DNA of 64,000 nucleotides. Source: Massilia arenae (GTDB lineage Bacteria; Pseudomonadota; Gammaproteobacteria; Burkholderiales; Burkholderiaceae_D). Below the pieces are notes generated by a model. That model did not search any database and was not told the DNA's origin. It worked only from the letters and a program-made list of their open reading frames with translations. Both the position numbers and the translations under genes were made by a program. This document shows positions 31,065 to 40,892 of this stretch, one piece after another. Numbering within the stretch: position 1 is the first letter of the stretch; the number at the start of each line of letters is the position of its first letter. The DNA lies in NCBI RefSeq assembly GCF_008014745.1, contig NZ_VPFD01000014.1:62001-126000 (forward strand), given 5' to 3'.

Positions 31065-32165
31065 ATGAATACACCAAGCACCAGTCCGATCCTGACGACG
31101 CCGCAGGCAGCCAAGATCCTCGGCGTCTCGTCGCGCACGGCGCAACTCTGGATCGAGAGCGGCGTGATTCCGTCCTGGAAGACGCCCGGGGGGCACCGCC
31201 GCATGTTCGAGTCCGACGTGCTGGCGGCCCTGGCGGCCAATGACGACGCCCGTCCCGGCAGCCGCCGGGTGCTGGTGCTGGCCCCCGGCCGCGACCATGC
31301 CGACTGGGAGCGCGCCCTGGCGGCGCTGGACGTGGCCGAGGTCACCTGCATCGACAATCCGGTCGCCGCCGCCGTCGCCCTGGGGGCCAACGTGCCCGAC
31401 GTGTTCGCGGTGCAAGTGGACCAGCCCGCCGACCTGGCCCCCGAGTTCCTGTCCACGCTGCACGCGCTGCCGGCGCTGAACCGGCTGCAGATCGTGATCG
31501 CCACCCGCCTGTCTGCCGGCACCGTCGCCTCCATCGTCGGCCCGGCGCTGCCCTACAAGCACCTGCTGCTCGACGGCGCGCCCGGGCAACTCACGCGCGA
31601 ACTGGTGCGCCACACGGCCATGGCGCCGCTGGCGCTGCGGCCCTTGCCGCCGGCCCTGCTGGACGCCCCGTTCCCGGTCGGCGCCGACGAAGGCAGGCGG
31701 TTGCTGGCGGTCCACCGCGCCGCCATCCTCGACAGCGCGCCGGAAGCGGCGCTGGACAATATCGCGCAGCTCGCCGCCCTGAGCCTGGCCGCGCCGGTGG
31801 CCCTGATCACGGTGCTCAGCGAAGACCGCCAATGGTTCAAGGCCAGGGTCGGCCTCGACCTGCCGCAAACGCCGCGCAGCTGGGCCTTCTGCAACTACAC
31901 GCTGCTGGGCGCCGGCGTCTGCGAGCTGTCCAACCTCGACCGCGATCCGCGCTTCGCCGATAACCCGGCGGTCGCCGGCGCGCCGCATTTTCGCTATTAC
32001 GCCGGCGCGCCGATCGTCGACGATCAGGGTTTCGCGCTCGGCTCCCTGTGCGTGATCGATACCCAGGCGCGCACGCTCGACCCGGTCCAGGCGCAGATCC
32101 TGACTCGGCTAGCAGAGCAAGCGTCGACCGAGATCGCGCGCCGGGGCCGCGCACGCCAGCGCTGA
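31065..32165 (+). CDS. MerR-like HTH and GAF-domain regulator
   Basis: The 366-residue product has an N-terminal excisionase/MerR-type helix-turn-helix (TTPQAAKILGVSSRTAQLWI then TPGGHRRMFESDV) and a C-terminal GAF domain (ALDNIAQLAALSLAAPVALI, SEDRQWFKARVGLDLP, YYAGAPIVDDQGFALGSLCVID). The middle (RRVLVLAPGRDHADWERAL) looks like a receiver-like fold without a clear phosphorylation site. GAF domains bind small ligands or redox cofactors. A start at 31008 (ATG overlapping the previous stop) would add 19 residues. It precedes the FecR, heme-sensor and kinase genes. Confidence 0.82.
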   Translation: MNTPSTSPILTTPQAAKILGVSSRTAQLWIESGVIPSWKTPGGHRRMFESDVLAALAANDDARPGSRRVLVLAPGRDHADWERALAALDVAEVTCIDNPVAAAVALGANVPDVFAVQVDQPADLAPEFLSTLHALPALNRLQIVIATRLSAGTVASIVGPALPYKHLLLDGAPGQLTRELVRHTAMAPLALRPLPPALLDAPFPVGADEGRRLLAVHRAAILDSAPEAALDNIAQLAALSLAAPVALITVLSEDRQWFKARVGLDLPQTPRSWAFCNYTLLGAGVCELSNLDRDPRFADNPAVAGAPHFRYYAGAPIVDDQGFALGSLCVIDTQARTLDPVQAQILTRLAEQASTEIARRGRARQR

Positions 32166-32232
32166 AAGACTGCATCCAAACGCGCATGGCGCGCGTAAGT
32201 CCGCGTAGGATCCCACTACCCGACCCACGCCC

Positions 32233-33135
32233 ATGCACCCATTTCACCCATTACGCGGCCCGTCGCGCCGGCCGCGATGGGACCTCGTCCTGCTCGTGTC
32301 CGTGCTGGGCGCGCTGGCGCAGCTGCTTCCCATTGCGCCGGCCCTGGCCCAGAATGCCCTCGTCTCGCACGCCGAACAGCCGCCGCGCCTGATCCGCAAG
32401 ACCACCGTCTACCAGGCGCCGGCAGGCGTGCGCCTGCAGGCCGGCGACATCGTCGAATCGAATGCGGGCACGGTCCAGATTGAATGGTCCAACGGCGCCC
32501 GCTTCGCGCTCGGCCCGGCCAGCAGCGTGCTCGTGCTTGACGCCGGCGCGGCGCCCGCGGCCAGCCTGCTGCGCGGCTGGGGCAAGTTCGCCACCGGCGC
32601 CCCGGCGGGCGGGCGCCTGGCGCTCGATGCCGGCCTGCTGTCGCTGCCGGCCGCCGGCGCCAGCGGCATCCTGCGCCTGGCGCCCGAGGGAACGGAATTA
32701 TTCGTCGAGAGCGGCGCCGTCGCCGTCAACGACAATGGCCCCGGCGGCGCGCGCGCCGTCGCGGTCGGCCGCGAACAGTATGCTGCGCGGTTGTCCACAC
32801 GCCCGCTCGCGCTCGCCCCGCGCGCGCCGCGCCTGTTCGTGCAGCAGCTGCCGCGCGCCTTCCTCGATCCCCTGGTCCAGGTCGCGGCGCGCGCGCGCGC
32901 CGCCGAACCGAAGGCGCAGCGCGAGATCGCCGCCTTTGATATCGCCGCCTGGCGCGACGCCAGCCCGCCATTGCGTCGCCGCCTGGCCGCGCAGTTCGCC
33001 GCGCGCCTGGAGGACGCCGTGTTCCGCAACGAGGTCGAAGACCTTCTCGCCGACCAGCCGGAGTGGCGCGACGCGCTGCGCCGCCAGCGCGCCGTCAAAG
33101 GCCGTGCCAACACCCCGCTCAACCACCTGTTCTGA
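32233..33135 (+). CDS. Periplasmic FecR-domain protein
   Basis: The 300-residue product has a signal sequence (LVLLVSVLGALAQLLPIAPALA) and a FecR domain (QAGDIVESNAGTVQIEWSNGARFALGPASSVLV, key parts GDIVESNAGT and GARFALGPASSVLV). Unlike sigma-regulating FecR proteins it has no cytoplasmic anti-sigma part, so it is more likely a periplasmic or surface-linked partner. The gene lies two bases before the heme-sensor gene and should be cotranscribed with it and the kinase. Confidence 0.8.
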   Translation: MHPFHPLRGPSRRPRWDLVLLVSVLGALAQLLPIAPALAQNALVSHAEQPPRLIRKTTVYQAPAGVRLQAGDIVESNAGTVQIEWSNGARFALGPASSVLVLDAGAAPAASLLRGWGKFATGAPAGGRLALDAGLLSLPAAGASGILRLAPEGTELFVESGAVAVNDNGPGGARAVAVGREQYAARLSTRPLALAPRAPRLFVQQLPRAFLDPLVQVAARARAAEPKAQREIAAFDIAAWRDASPPLRRRLAAQFAARLEDAVFRNEVEDLLADQPEWRDALRRQRAVKGRANTPLNHLF

Positions 33136-33137
33136 CC

Positions 33138-34019
33138 ATGAAGATCCGTTCGCTCGCCGCCAAGTTCAACCTGGTCTTCCTGGCCGTGTCCGTGTTCGGC
33201 TTCTGCGCCGCCGGCGTCGTCACCGATGCGATGCTGGCCGAGAATGCCCGCGAAGAGACGCTGCAGCACGCGCGCCTGCTGATGCAGGCCTCCGATGCGG
33301 CCACCAGGTACACCAGCGCCCACGTCACACCGCTGCTGGAAAACCGGCTCAAGTTCGAGTTCCTGCCCGAAGCCGTGCCGACCTTCGCCGCCATCGAGCA
33401 CCTGAACCAGCTGCTCAAGGCCTATCCCAACTACGGCTACAAACAGGCCACGCTCAACCCGACCAATCCGCGCAACCTCGCCGACGAATTCGAAAAGCCG
33501 CTGGTCGAGCGCCTGCGCGCCGAGCCGCAGACCGCCGAACTGGTGGGCGAGCACGTCGCCGCCGCCGGGCCGGCGCTGTATGTCGCGCGGCCGATCCGCA
33601 TCCGTGACGCGGCCTGCCTGGCCTGCCACGGCAAGCCCGAGGATGCGCCGTCCACCATGCGCGACATCTACGGCAACGAGCGCGGTTTCGGCTGGAAGCT
33701 GGGCGAGACCGTCGGCGCCCACGTGGTGTCGGTGCCCATGGAAGTGCCGCTGGCACGGGCGCGCACGCTGCTGCAGACCTATATGCTGTCGCTGCTCGGG
33801 ATCTTCGGCTTCCTGTTCGTCGCGCTCAACGTGATGGTGCACCTGTTCGTCACGCGCCGCATCGGCCAGCTGTCGCGCGTCGCCGACGACGTCAGCCTGG
33901 GGCGCGCCGACGCCGCCGCCATCGACACCCGGGGCGGCGACGAGCTGGCCGGCCTGGCGCGCTCCTTCGACCGCATGCGCACCAGCTTGAACAGCGCGAT
34001 GAAAATGCTCGATGAGTGA
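33138..34019 (+). CDS. Membrane heme sensor, Tll0287-like (DUF3365) with HAMP domain
   Basis: The 293-residue product has membrane segments at about 11-29 and 214-236 around a periplasmic DUF3365 domain with a c-type heme motif C160-L-A-C163-H164. A HAMP domain follows (RRIGQLSRVADDVSLGRADA...DELAGLARSFDRMRTSL) with no catalytic domain after it. It should sense redox state, oxygen or NO through heme and pass the signal through HAMP. Its end overlaps the kinase gene by eight bases, so the kinase is the probable output. Confidence 0.85.
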   Translation: MKIRSLAAKFNLVFLAVSVFGFCAAGVVTDAMLAENAREETLQHARLLMQASDAATRYTSAHVTPLLENRLKFEFLPEAVPTFAAIEHLNQLLKAYPNYGYKQATLNPTNPRNLADEFEKPLVERLRAEPQTAELVGEHVAAAGPALYVARPIRIRDAACLACHGKPEDAPSTMRDIYGNERGFGWKLGETVGAHVVSVPMEVPLARARTLLQTYMLSLLGIFGFLFVALNVMVHLFVTRRIGQLSRVADDVSLGRADAAAIDTRGGDELAGLARSFDRMRTSLNSAMKMLDE

Positions 34020-35424
34020 AGTCGATGCGTTGCCGCGCCAGATCGGCAAGTACCGCCTCGACGCCATCCTCGGCCGCGGCGCGATGGGCGTGGTCTACCG
34101 CGCCTTCGATCCGCTGATCGAGCGCACGCTCGCGCTCAAGACCGTCCAGCACCGCCTGGGCGACGCCGACGGGGCGGAGGAACTGCTGCGGCGCTTTCGC
34201 ACCGAGGCCCAGGCCGCCGGCCGCCTGATGCATCCGAACATCGTGGCGGTGCACGAATACGGCGAGGCGAACGACCTGGCCTGGATCGCGATGGAATTCG
34301 TCGACGGCCGCCCGCTGTCTGAAATATGCGGCGTGCAGGCGTGCGCCCTGCCCCAGGTGCTGGCCTGGATGCGCGACCTGCTGGCGGCGCTCGCCTATTC
34401 GCATGCCCACGGCGTGGTCCATCGCGACATCAAGCCCGCCAACCTGCTGGTCACGCGCGACGGCCGCATCAAGGTTGGCGACTTCGGCATCGCCCGCATC
34501 GAGTCGTCCACGCTGACCCAGACCGGCGCCATGCTCGGCACGCCCAGCTATATGTCGCCCGAACAGTTCCGCGGCGAAGCCATCGACAGCCGCAGCGACC
34601 TGTTCTCGGCCGGCGTGGTGCTGTATCAGCTGCTGACCGGCCAGCGCCCGTTTTCCGGGTCCACCGCCGCCGTGATGCAGCAGGTGCTGACCCACAGCCC
34701 GGCGCCGCCTTCACGCCTCAATCCCCTGCTGCCGGGCGCGCTCGATGCGGTGGTCATGCGCGCGCTGGCCAAGACGGCACAGGCGCGCTTCGCCGATGCC
34801 GCCGCCTTCCTGCAGGCGCTGGAGACGGCCGGCGCGGCAGCCGCGCCGGATGCCGACGCCACTGTGCTGCTGTCCGCGCCCCCGGTGCCACCCGCGACCG
34901 CGAACGCCGCCGACCCGTCACGGCATGGCCTGACGGCCGACCTCACGGCCTGGAAGCTGGCCGTGCTGCCGCAACTGGAAGCCTTGCTGACGGCGCAGAT
35001 CGGTCCCGTCGCGCGGCTCCTGCTGCGCCGGATCGCGGTCGACGCGCCGGATTTTTCCACCCTGGGCGAGCGGCTGCTGGAGCAGATCCCCTCGCCCGCC
35101 GCGCGCGCCGATTTCGCCACTAGCCTGGCGGCGCTCGAGCGCGAGTTGGAGAACACGCCGGAGTCCGCTGCCGACGGCCCGGTACAGACGCCTCCAGAAA
35201 CCGGGAACATCGCGCCTGCGCCCCTGGATCCCGCTTTCGGCAGCGCGCTGGCGCACCTGCTGGCGCTGGAGATCGGGCCGATCGCCGCGATCGTCGTCAA
35301 GCGCGCACTGCCCCGGGCCGCCGATCGCACGGCGCTGGTCGACCTGGTGGCGGGGCAGATCGAGGCGCTCGCCGCGCGCGCGCGTTTCCTCGATGCGGCG
35401 CGCGCCCTGGCCGACGCGCCCTGA
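34012..35424 (+). CDS. ppkA: Hanks-type Ser/Thr protein kinase (PpkA-like) at the T6SS locus
   Basis: The 470-residue product has a complete eukaryote-like kinase domain: glycine loop GRGAMG (21-26), K43, HRDIKPANLL with D139, and DFG at 157-159. No membrane segment is evident; the C-terminal half (290-470) is predicted helical with alternating acidic and hydrophobic patches. In T6SS loci such kinases phosphorylate the FHA protein and control assembly against the PP2C phosphatase. It overlaps the heme-sensor gene and ends one base from the convergent tagF, so it is probably sensor-linked. Confidence 0.87.
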   Translation: MSEVDALPRQIGKYRLDAILGRGAMGVVYRAFDPLIERTLALKTVQHRLGDADGAEELLRRFRTEAQAAGRLMHPNIVAVHEYGEANDLAWIAMEFVDGRPLSEICGVQACALPQVLAWMRDLLAALAYSHAHGVVHRDIKPANLLVTRDGRIKVGDFGIARIESSTLTQTGAMLGTPSYMSPEQFRGEAIDSRSDLFSAGVVLYQLLTGQRPFSGSTAAVMQQVLTHSPAPPSRLNPLLPGALDAVVMRALAKTAQARFADAAAFLQALETAGAAAAPDADATVLLSAPPVPPATANAADPSRHGLTADLTAWKLAVLPQLEALLTAQIGPVARLLLRRIAVDAPDFSTLGERLLEQIPSPAARADFATSLAALERELENTPESAADGPVQTPPETGNIAPAPLDPAFGSALAHLLALEIGPIAAIVVKRALPRAADRTALVDLVAGQIEALAARARFLDAARALADAP

Positions 35425-35425
35425 G

Positions 35426-36031
35426 TCAGTCGCACGCCCGCGCGAGCATCGCGCCCAGGGTCGGCGCATCAGGCAAGGCATGGTGCAGCATCAGAAGCGG
35501 TTCCACCCCAGGCTCGCCCTCGGTCCAGAACACGGCCCGGCATGCACGGGCTTCGGGAAACGCCGATGCAGCCCCGGATGTCTGGCGCGGCGGCCCGCCC
35601 AGGCGCACCAGGGCCGGCTCGAGTTCCTCCAGCGCCAGGTCGCCCCACATCGCGCACACGGCCAGGTCGGCCAGCCGGTCGAACCAGTCCATGCCAGTTG
35701 TCGCCAGGTCGAGCAGGCAGGCCGCCGCGTGGTCGTGCGGCGCCGCCAGGGTCAGCGGAAAATGGCGCCCTACCCGGTCGAGGCTCGGCAGCAGCACGCC
35801 GGCCATCGCGGCTCGGCCGCACACGCCGGGGGCCAGCACGAAGCGCCATAGCGGCGCGTACAGGTAGCGCTCGTGCCAGGCCGCGCCAAGGCGCAGGCGG
35901 CCTTCGCGTATCCCCTGCTGCAGCCAGGTGTCCCAGGCCGCGACGAAGTCCGGCGGCAGGCGGCGCTGGACGAAGTCGCCATGGCTGGCCAGCTTGCCGA
36001 ACAGGCCTGGCGCGGCCAGCTTGCCTTTCAC
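35426..36031 (-). CDS. tagF: T6SS-associated protein TagF (ImpM)
   Basis: The 201-residue product starts at GTG 36031, overlapping the tssM stop (GTGA). The sequence GLFGKLASHGDFVQRRLPPDFVAAWDTWLQQGI is the typical ImpM/TagF start (key parts FGKLASHGDF and WDTWLQQG), followed by RHFPLTLAAPHDH. TagF proteins restrain T6SS assembly unless the kinase pathway is active. It is the last gene of the T6SS operon. An ATG-initiated longer frame would run into tssM and is rejected. Confidence 0.9.
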   Translation of the reverse strand: MKGKLAAPGLFGKLASHGDFVQRRLPPDFVAAWDTWLQQGIREGRLRLGAAWHERYLYAPLWRFVLAPGVCGRAAMAGVLLPSLDRVGRHFPLTLAAPHDHAAACLLDLATTGMDWFDRLADLAVCAMWGDLALEELEPALVRLGGPPRQTSGAASAFPEARACRAVFWTEGEPGVEPLLMLHHALPDAPTLGAMLARACD

Positions 36032-39000
36032 AGCGCAGCTGGGCAGCCGAAGCCGGTGACCTCGCGCCGGAACGGATTGATCACGCTGCCCGCGGTCAGC
36101 TCCCAGCTCGTCTTGCGGCCGTCCAGGCTCAGGCCGAGGCGGTAGCGCTCGGGCTGCAGCGGCTCGAGCACGCCGCGGTCGACGGTGCGCAGCCAGGCCC
36201 AGGGACCGTCGCTGCGCAGGTCGGCCTGGGTTCCCGGCGCCGACAGCCGCACCTGGCCATTGCCTTTGCCGCTGGGGAGCAGCAGGGATACCGCCTGGCC
36301 CCCGGCGGCCACTTCCTGGCCGTCGATCTCGAGCCGGGCCCCAGACAGGGCAACATCCGCCGAGAGTGGCCGCAGCGTGAAGCGCAAGGTGGGCTGGCGC
36401 GCCCCGCCGGCGAAGAACATGTCGCGCAGGCGCGCGCCGCGCTGGAAGGCGTCGAGCGCCCCCTGCGAGCCGGCGGCCAGGCCGCCGGCCGCGCGCCAGC
36501 GCCAGCGCGCGCCGCCCATGTCGACGAAGGTGGCCAGGTGGCGCGTGAAGAAATCGTCCATCAGGCCGCCGGGCGCGAAGAACTTGCCGAAATCGTCGGC
36601 GGTGGCGTCGCGTGCGCTGGCGCGGTCGAGCGGATAGCGCCCGGCGATGGCGTCGCGGCAGAACTGCGCCGGTCCGGCATTCCACAGCGCGTTCAGGCGC
36701 GCGCGCTCGCCGCCCTGGGCCAGGCCGGCGCCGGCGTTGTGGATGCCCTTGAACATGGCCGGCAGCGGCGCCGACTGCCCTTCACCGGCGCGCTTCAGGC
36801 GCACCAGGGCGTCCTGGGCCGGCGCCGGCGCGCCGCTGCGGCGCGCGCCCTCAGCGGCATCGAAGTACAGCGCGGCATCCCTGACCAGGGCCAGCATCTG
36901 CTCGAGCTGGGTCGGCGCCGGGCCCTTGACGAGCCGGTGCAGCGGCGCGAAGTGGCTGTCGACCGGGTGCTGCTGCGATTGTTGCGGTGATTGCGACGCC
37001 GCGGGCTGGGCGCCGAACACCGCCTCCAGCTGGCGCCGCGCGCGGCCGAACTTGTCCTGCACCAGCTTGCCGACGCCGGGCGGCAGGCCGTCGGCCTTGA
37101 CCGCGGCCAGCGCCGTCTCGCGCGCGGCGCCGGTCAGCAGCACCCGCAAGGCCGAATCGGCGCCACCCAGCGCATTGCTGACCCGGGCCGCGTCGTCGAG
37201 ACTGGCCAGCGGCGCCAGCCGCAGGTCGCCCAGGTAGGCATCCCAGGCGCGGATGTAGTCGGCGAAGTACAGCTGCAGCACCGCCTCGCGCGCCGCCGCC
37301 ACGTCGAGCGGGCCGCCATTGGCTTCGCTCCGCGCCAGCACCCAGTCGTCGCGCGCGATGTCGGCCACCGCCAGCCAGCTCAGTTGGGCGAAGCGGCGGT
37401 AGCCGGCCACGCTGTACAGGCCGTTCACGCCGCGCCCCAGCGGCTCGCCGCTGGCGCGCGCCAGCACGCCCGAGGCATCGCGCCCGAGCGCGCGGCTGAC
37501 GCTGAACTCGGGCAGCGCCTCCTGCGCCACCTGGCGCTTCGTCACGCCATAAATGCGCTCGGACAGCGACATGCCGGCCAGTGCCTGGCGCGCCTGCGCC
37601 ACCAGCGCCGCGTCCAGCTGCACCGGTTCGGGCGTGTCGCCCTGTTCCAGCAGCGCCTCCAGGTGCGCCGCCAGTTGCGCGCGCTCGCTTGCACCGGCTT
37701 GCGCCAGGCCGCGCTCCCACTCGAACTCGACCCAGGCCTGGACCGCGGCGGGATCGAAATGCTGGCGCTGGCCCAGCATCAGGTAGACCCGCAGGGTTTC
37801 GTACAGCAGGTCCTGGCCGCCGGCGTCGCCCCGGCGCAGCACGTTTTCCATGCGCGCCACGATGCGCGTCTCGAGGGTCGTGCGCAGCAGGCGCCGGTAG
37901 GCGGCCTGTGCGCCGTCGCCCAGCTTCTCGCCCTGGTACAGGCCCATGCGTTCGAGCAGCGCCACGTCGCGCTCGCGCTGGGCATAGCCGGCGGGCAGTG
38001 CGCGCGCCGCCTCCAGCAGCGGCAGCACGCCCAGCTCGTCGCCATCGGCCGCGGCATCGAATGCGGCGGCCTTGCGCGCCAGCGCGGCAACCGCCGCATC
38101 CGATCCCTCGACCAGGCGCGTGTTGCGCACGTAGCTGATGGAGAGGGCCGTGGCCAGCAGCAGCGCCAGCGCCGCGCCGCCGGCCAGCACGCCCCATTGC
38201 AGCAGGCGGCGCCGGCGCTCCGCGCGCGGATTGAGGCCGGCCAGCCCCGCCTCGCGGAAGATCACCTCGCGCATCAGGCGCGTCAGGAAATAACTGCGCC
38301 CGCTCTCCGGCCGGGGCGGCAGCGCGCGGTCACGCAGGCCGAACGACGCCGCCAGCGACGACATCACGCGGTCGATCGGATGTCCTTCTTGCGTGCCGCT
38401 GGTGAAGTAGACGCCGCGCAGCAGCGCCGGTTGCTCGAAGCGGTTGGCCGAGAACACCGCCTGCAGGAAGTTCTCCAGCGCGTCTTCCAGCGCCGCGAAC
38501 TGGCGCGGGAAGCCATGGATCAGGGCGCGCCGCCCGAGGTTGCGTTCCTGCTGCATGCGTTCCAGCATGCGCAGCTGCAGCTGGGTTTCGAGCGCGCGGA
38601 ATTCGGCCGGGAAGGCCGCCAGGGCCGGGGCCGGAGCAGCGCTGTCGGCCAGCGAGAACGTCATGCCCCAGACCTGGGTCCGCTCCTCGCGTCCGAGCGG
38701 CTCGAAGAATTCGGTGAAGCCGGCCAGCAGGTCGCTCTTGGTGACGATGACATACACCGGGAACGCCAGGCCCAGGCGTTCCTGCAGTTCCTGGATACGG
38801 GCGCGCACCGCGCGCGCTTGCGCTTCGCGCGCGGCGCGCGGCTGCAGCAGCAGGTCGGTCACGCTGATGGTGACGATGACGCCGTTGATCGGGCGCCGCG
38901 GACGGTGCTTGCGCAACAGGCCCAAAAAGCCGCTCCAGGCCGCGCGGTCGACCTCGAGCTGGCTGTCCTGGGTGGTGTAGCGTCCGGCGGTATCGAGCAG

Positions 39001-39534
39001 CACCGCTTCATCGGTGAACCACCAGTCGCAGTGGCGGGTGCCGCCGATGCCGCCGATGGCGTCCGGCCCGAGGGTCTCGGCCAGCGGGAATTCGAGTCCG
39101 GAACGGGTCAGCGCCGTGGTCTTGCCGCTGCCCGGCGCGCCGACGAACACATACCAGGGCAGCTCGTACAGGTAGCGGCCGCGCATGCGCCAGCCGGGGT
39201 TCGCGGTGCGCAGCACGGCCAGCGCGGCGCGCATGCGCTGGCCGAGTGCGGCCAGGTCGGCCGCCGCCGGGTCGGGCGGCGTGTCCGCAGGCGGCGCCGA
39301 CGCCGGGGGCGCCATGCCGTCCATCAGCGCGCGGTGACGGCGCCACGCCAGCCACAGGCGCGCGGCGAACCAGGCCGCCGCCAGCAACGCCAGCAGCGCG
39401 ATCAGCATCCAGCGCAGGCCGGAGCCGGCTTCCAGCAGCGGCGCCCAGAACCAGATCAGGAGGGCCAGCAAGGCCAGTGCAATCAAGGTGGGTATCCACG
39501 GCTTGCGCAGCCAGTGGGGGATGAAACGGTTCAT
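36028..39534 (-). CDS. tssM: T6SS membrane complex protein TssM (IcmF)
   Basis: The 1168-residue product has N-terminal membrane segments (LIALALLALLIWFWAPLLEA and LRWMLIALLALLAAAWFAARL), a Walker A VGAPGSGKTTALTRSG, a third membrane segment near residue 460 (GVLAGGAALALLLATALSI) and a large periplasmic part. This is the inner-membrane-to-periplasm scaffold that contacts TssL and normally the TssJ lipoprotein, which is absent here. The ATG at 39534 is chosen; the alternative TTG at 39549 overlaps tssL. Confidence 0.93.
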   Translation of the reverse strand: MNRFIPHWLRKPWIPTLIALALLALLIWFWAPLLEAGSGLRWMLIALLALLAAAWFAARLWLAWRRHRALMDGMAPPASAPPADTPPDPAAADLAALGQRMRAALAVLRTANPGWRMRGRYLYELPWYVFVGAPGSGKTTALTRSGLEFPLAETLGPDAIGGIGGTRHCDWWFTDEAVLLDTAGRYTTQDSQLEVDRAAWSGFLGLLRKHRPRRPINGVIVTISVTDLLLQPRAAREAQARAVRARIQELQERLGLAFPVYVIVTKSDLLAGFTEFFEPLGREERTQVWGMTFSLADSAAPAPALAAFPAEFRALETQLQLRMLERMQQERNLGRRALIHGFPRQFAALEDALENFLQAVFSANRFEQPALLRGVYFTSGTQEGHPIDRVMSSLAASFGLRDRALPPRPESGRSYFLTRLMREVIFREAGLAGLNPRAERRRRLLQWGVLAGGAALALLLATALSISYVRNTRLVEGSDAAVAALARKAAAFDAAADGDELGVLPLLEAARALPAGYAQRERDVALLERMGLYQGEKLGDGAQAAYRRLLRTTLETRIVARMENVLRRGDAGGQDLLYETLRVYLMLGQRQHFDPAAVQAWVEFEWERGLAQAGASERAQLAAHLEALLEQGDTPEPVQLDAALVAQARQALAGMSLSERIYGVTKRQVAQEALPEFSVSRALGRDASGVLARASGEPLGRGVNGLYSVAGYRRFAQLSWLAVADIARDDWVLARSEANGGPLDVAAAREAVLQLYFADYIRAWDAYLGDLRLAPLASLDDAARVSNALGGADSALRVLLTGAARETALAAVKADGLPPGVGKLVQDKFGRARRQLEAVFGAQPAASQSPQQSQQHPVDSHFAPLHRLVKGPAPTQLEQMLALVRDAALYFDAAEGARRSGAPAPAQDALVRLKRAGEGQSAPLPAMFKGIHNAGAGLAQGGERARLNALWNAGPAQFCRDAIAGRYPLDRASARDATADDFGKFFAPGGLMDDFFTRHLATFVDMGGARWRWRAAGGLAAGSQGALDAFQRGARLRDMFFAGGARQPTLRFTLRPLSADVALSGARLEIDGQEVAAGGQAVSLLLPSGKGNGQVRLSAPGTQADLRSDGPWAWLRTVDRGVLEPLQPERYRLGLSLDGRKTSWELTAGSVINPFRREVTGFGCPAAL

Positions 39535-39541
39535 GGATCTC

Positions 39542-40891
39542 TCAATCAAGGCCGGCCGGCTGGCGCGGTGAGGTGGATGCCGTCGGCGCCATCACGACGA
39601 TGTCGACGCGCCGGTTGCGCGCACGGTTGGCGGGGCCGTCGTTGGGCGCCACCGGCTCGGTGTCGGCGCGGCCTTCGCTGGCGAAGCGTCCGGCGCCGCC
39701 GGCGCGTTTCTCCAGCAGCGCCGCGACGGTGCGCGCGCGCGCCTTCGACAGGTCGAAGTTGGACGGCAGCCGCGCCGACAGCGAGGGCCGGGTATCGTCG
39801 GTATGGCCGATCACCACCACCCTGCCCGGCTGGGTGCGCAGCACGTCGCCGATGCGCTCCAGCACCGGCAGCAGGCGTTTCGATACTTCGTCGCTGCCGG
39901 AGGCGAAACCGCCGTCGCCGCGCAGGGTCAGCACCGCGCGCTCGGCATTGCCGCTCACGCTGACCTGGCCGGCGGCGATCTCCAGCGCCAGCGCGGTTGC
40001 CAGCGACGTCGGGCCGGGCGCCGGCGCGGGCGCGGCCACCACCCGCGCCGGCGGCGCCGCGCGCAGCGCCGCCATGCGGGCGTAGACCGGATCGGACGCG
40101 CGGTTGAGCAGCGCGCCGTAGGTGAGCTGGAGCAGCAGCAGGACCACGCCGGCACATACCGCCATCACCCAAGGCGGCCAGATCAGCATGCGCGGCTGCG
40201 CCTTTTCGTGTCCGCGCCAGTGCGGCGACAGGTCTTGCTCGCGCTGGCCGCGCTGCTGGTCGATCAGCGCCAGCAGGCGCTCGCGCAGCAAGGCCAGCTG
40301 CTCATGGCCGCGCTCCAGCACCCGGTAGCGTCCCTCCAGGCCCAGCGCCAGGCACAGGTACATCAGTTCCAGCACGTCCAGGTGGCGCCGCGGGTCGGCG
40401 CTCAGGCGCTGCAGGACCAGGAAGAATTTCTCGCCGCCCCAGGCCTCGTTGTGGAACTCCACCAGCAGGCTGCGCCCGCCCCACACCCCGCCGCCCCAGG
40501 GCGTGCTGGAGATGGTCTCGTCGACCAGGGTGCACAGCGCATAGCGCGCGGCGGCGATGGTCTCGGCGTCGATGCGGGCGTCGCGGGCATCGTTTTCGAA
40601 ACGGCGCACCGCATCGGTCAACTGCGCGCGAAGCGTTGCCAGGTCGGGCGCGGTGGCGAGCGTGCGCAGCGGCACCACGAGTTCCAGCAGCGGCGCGGCG
40701 GCGCGCGCCAGCGGGTTCAGGCCGACGCCGGGCGGCGCCGGGGCGGGCGTCCGGCCTGGCGGCGCGGAGGCGAAGGTGGATGCAGCGGGTGTGGACACGG
40801 CCGCCGGCTGCGGCGGCCGGCGGCCCGGCCGCGGGACCAGCAGGGTGCGGTCCGGGTCGTGCCCGGCGTCGTGGGATTCGTGTGGATTCAT
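39542..40891 (-). CDS. tssL: T6SS membrane complex protein TssL (DotU) with OmpA-like domain
   Basis: The 449-residue product has a DotU domain with the conserved DETISSTPWGGG segment and FHNEAWGGEKFF, one membrane helix (WPPWVMAVCAGVVLLLLQLTY), and a C-terminal OmpA-like peptidoglycan-binding domain (VVVIGHTDDTRPS, NFDLSKARARTVAALL, SEGRADTEPVAPN, RARNRRVDIVV). The extended fusion form can anchor to the cell wall, which may matter in a system without TssJ. The first 40 residues are Pro-rich. It lies one base downstream of tssK. Confidence 0.93.
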   Translation of the reverse strand: MNPHESHDAGHDPDRTLLVPRPGRRPPQPAAVSTPAASTFASAPPGRTPAPAPPGVGLNPLARAAAPLLELVVPLRTLATAPDLATLRAQLTDAVRRFENDARDARIDAETIAAARYALCTLVDETISSTPWGGGVWGGRSLLVEFHNEAWGGEKFFLVLQRLSADPRRHLDVLELMYLCLALGLEGRYRVLERGHEQLALLRERLLALIDQQRGQREQDLSPHWRGHEKAQPRMLIWPPWVMAVCAGVVLLLLQLTYGALLNRASDPVYARMAALRAAPPARVVAAPAPAPGPTSLATALALEIAAGQVSVSGNAERAVLTLRGDGGFASGSDEVSKRLLPVLERIGDVLRTQPGRVVVIGHTDDTRPSLSARLPSNFDLSKARARTVAALLEKRAGGAGRFASEGRADTEPVAPNDGPANRARNRRVDIVVMAPTASTSPRQPAGLD

Positions 40892-40892
40892 G

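Noticed and set aside
36991..39963. Very long + strand open frame opposite tssM
   Set aside because: It is antisense to clear tssM sequence, arises from high third-position GC, and its product has no domain or ribosome binding site.
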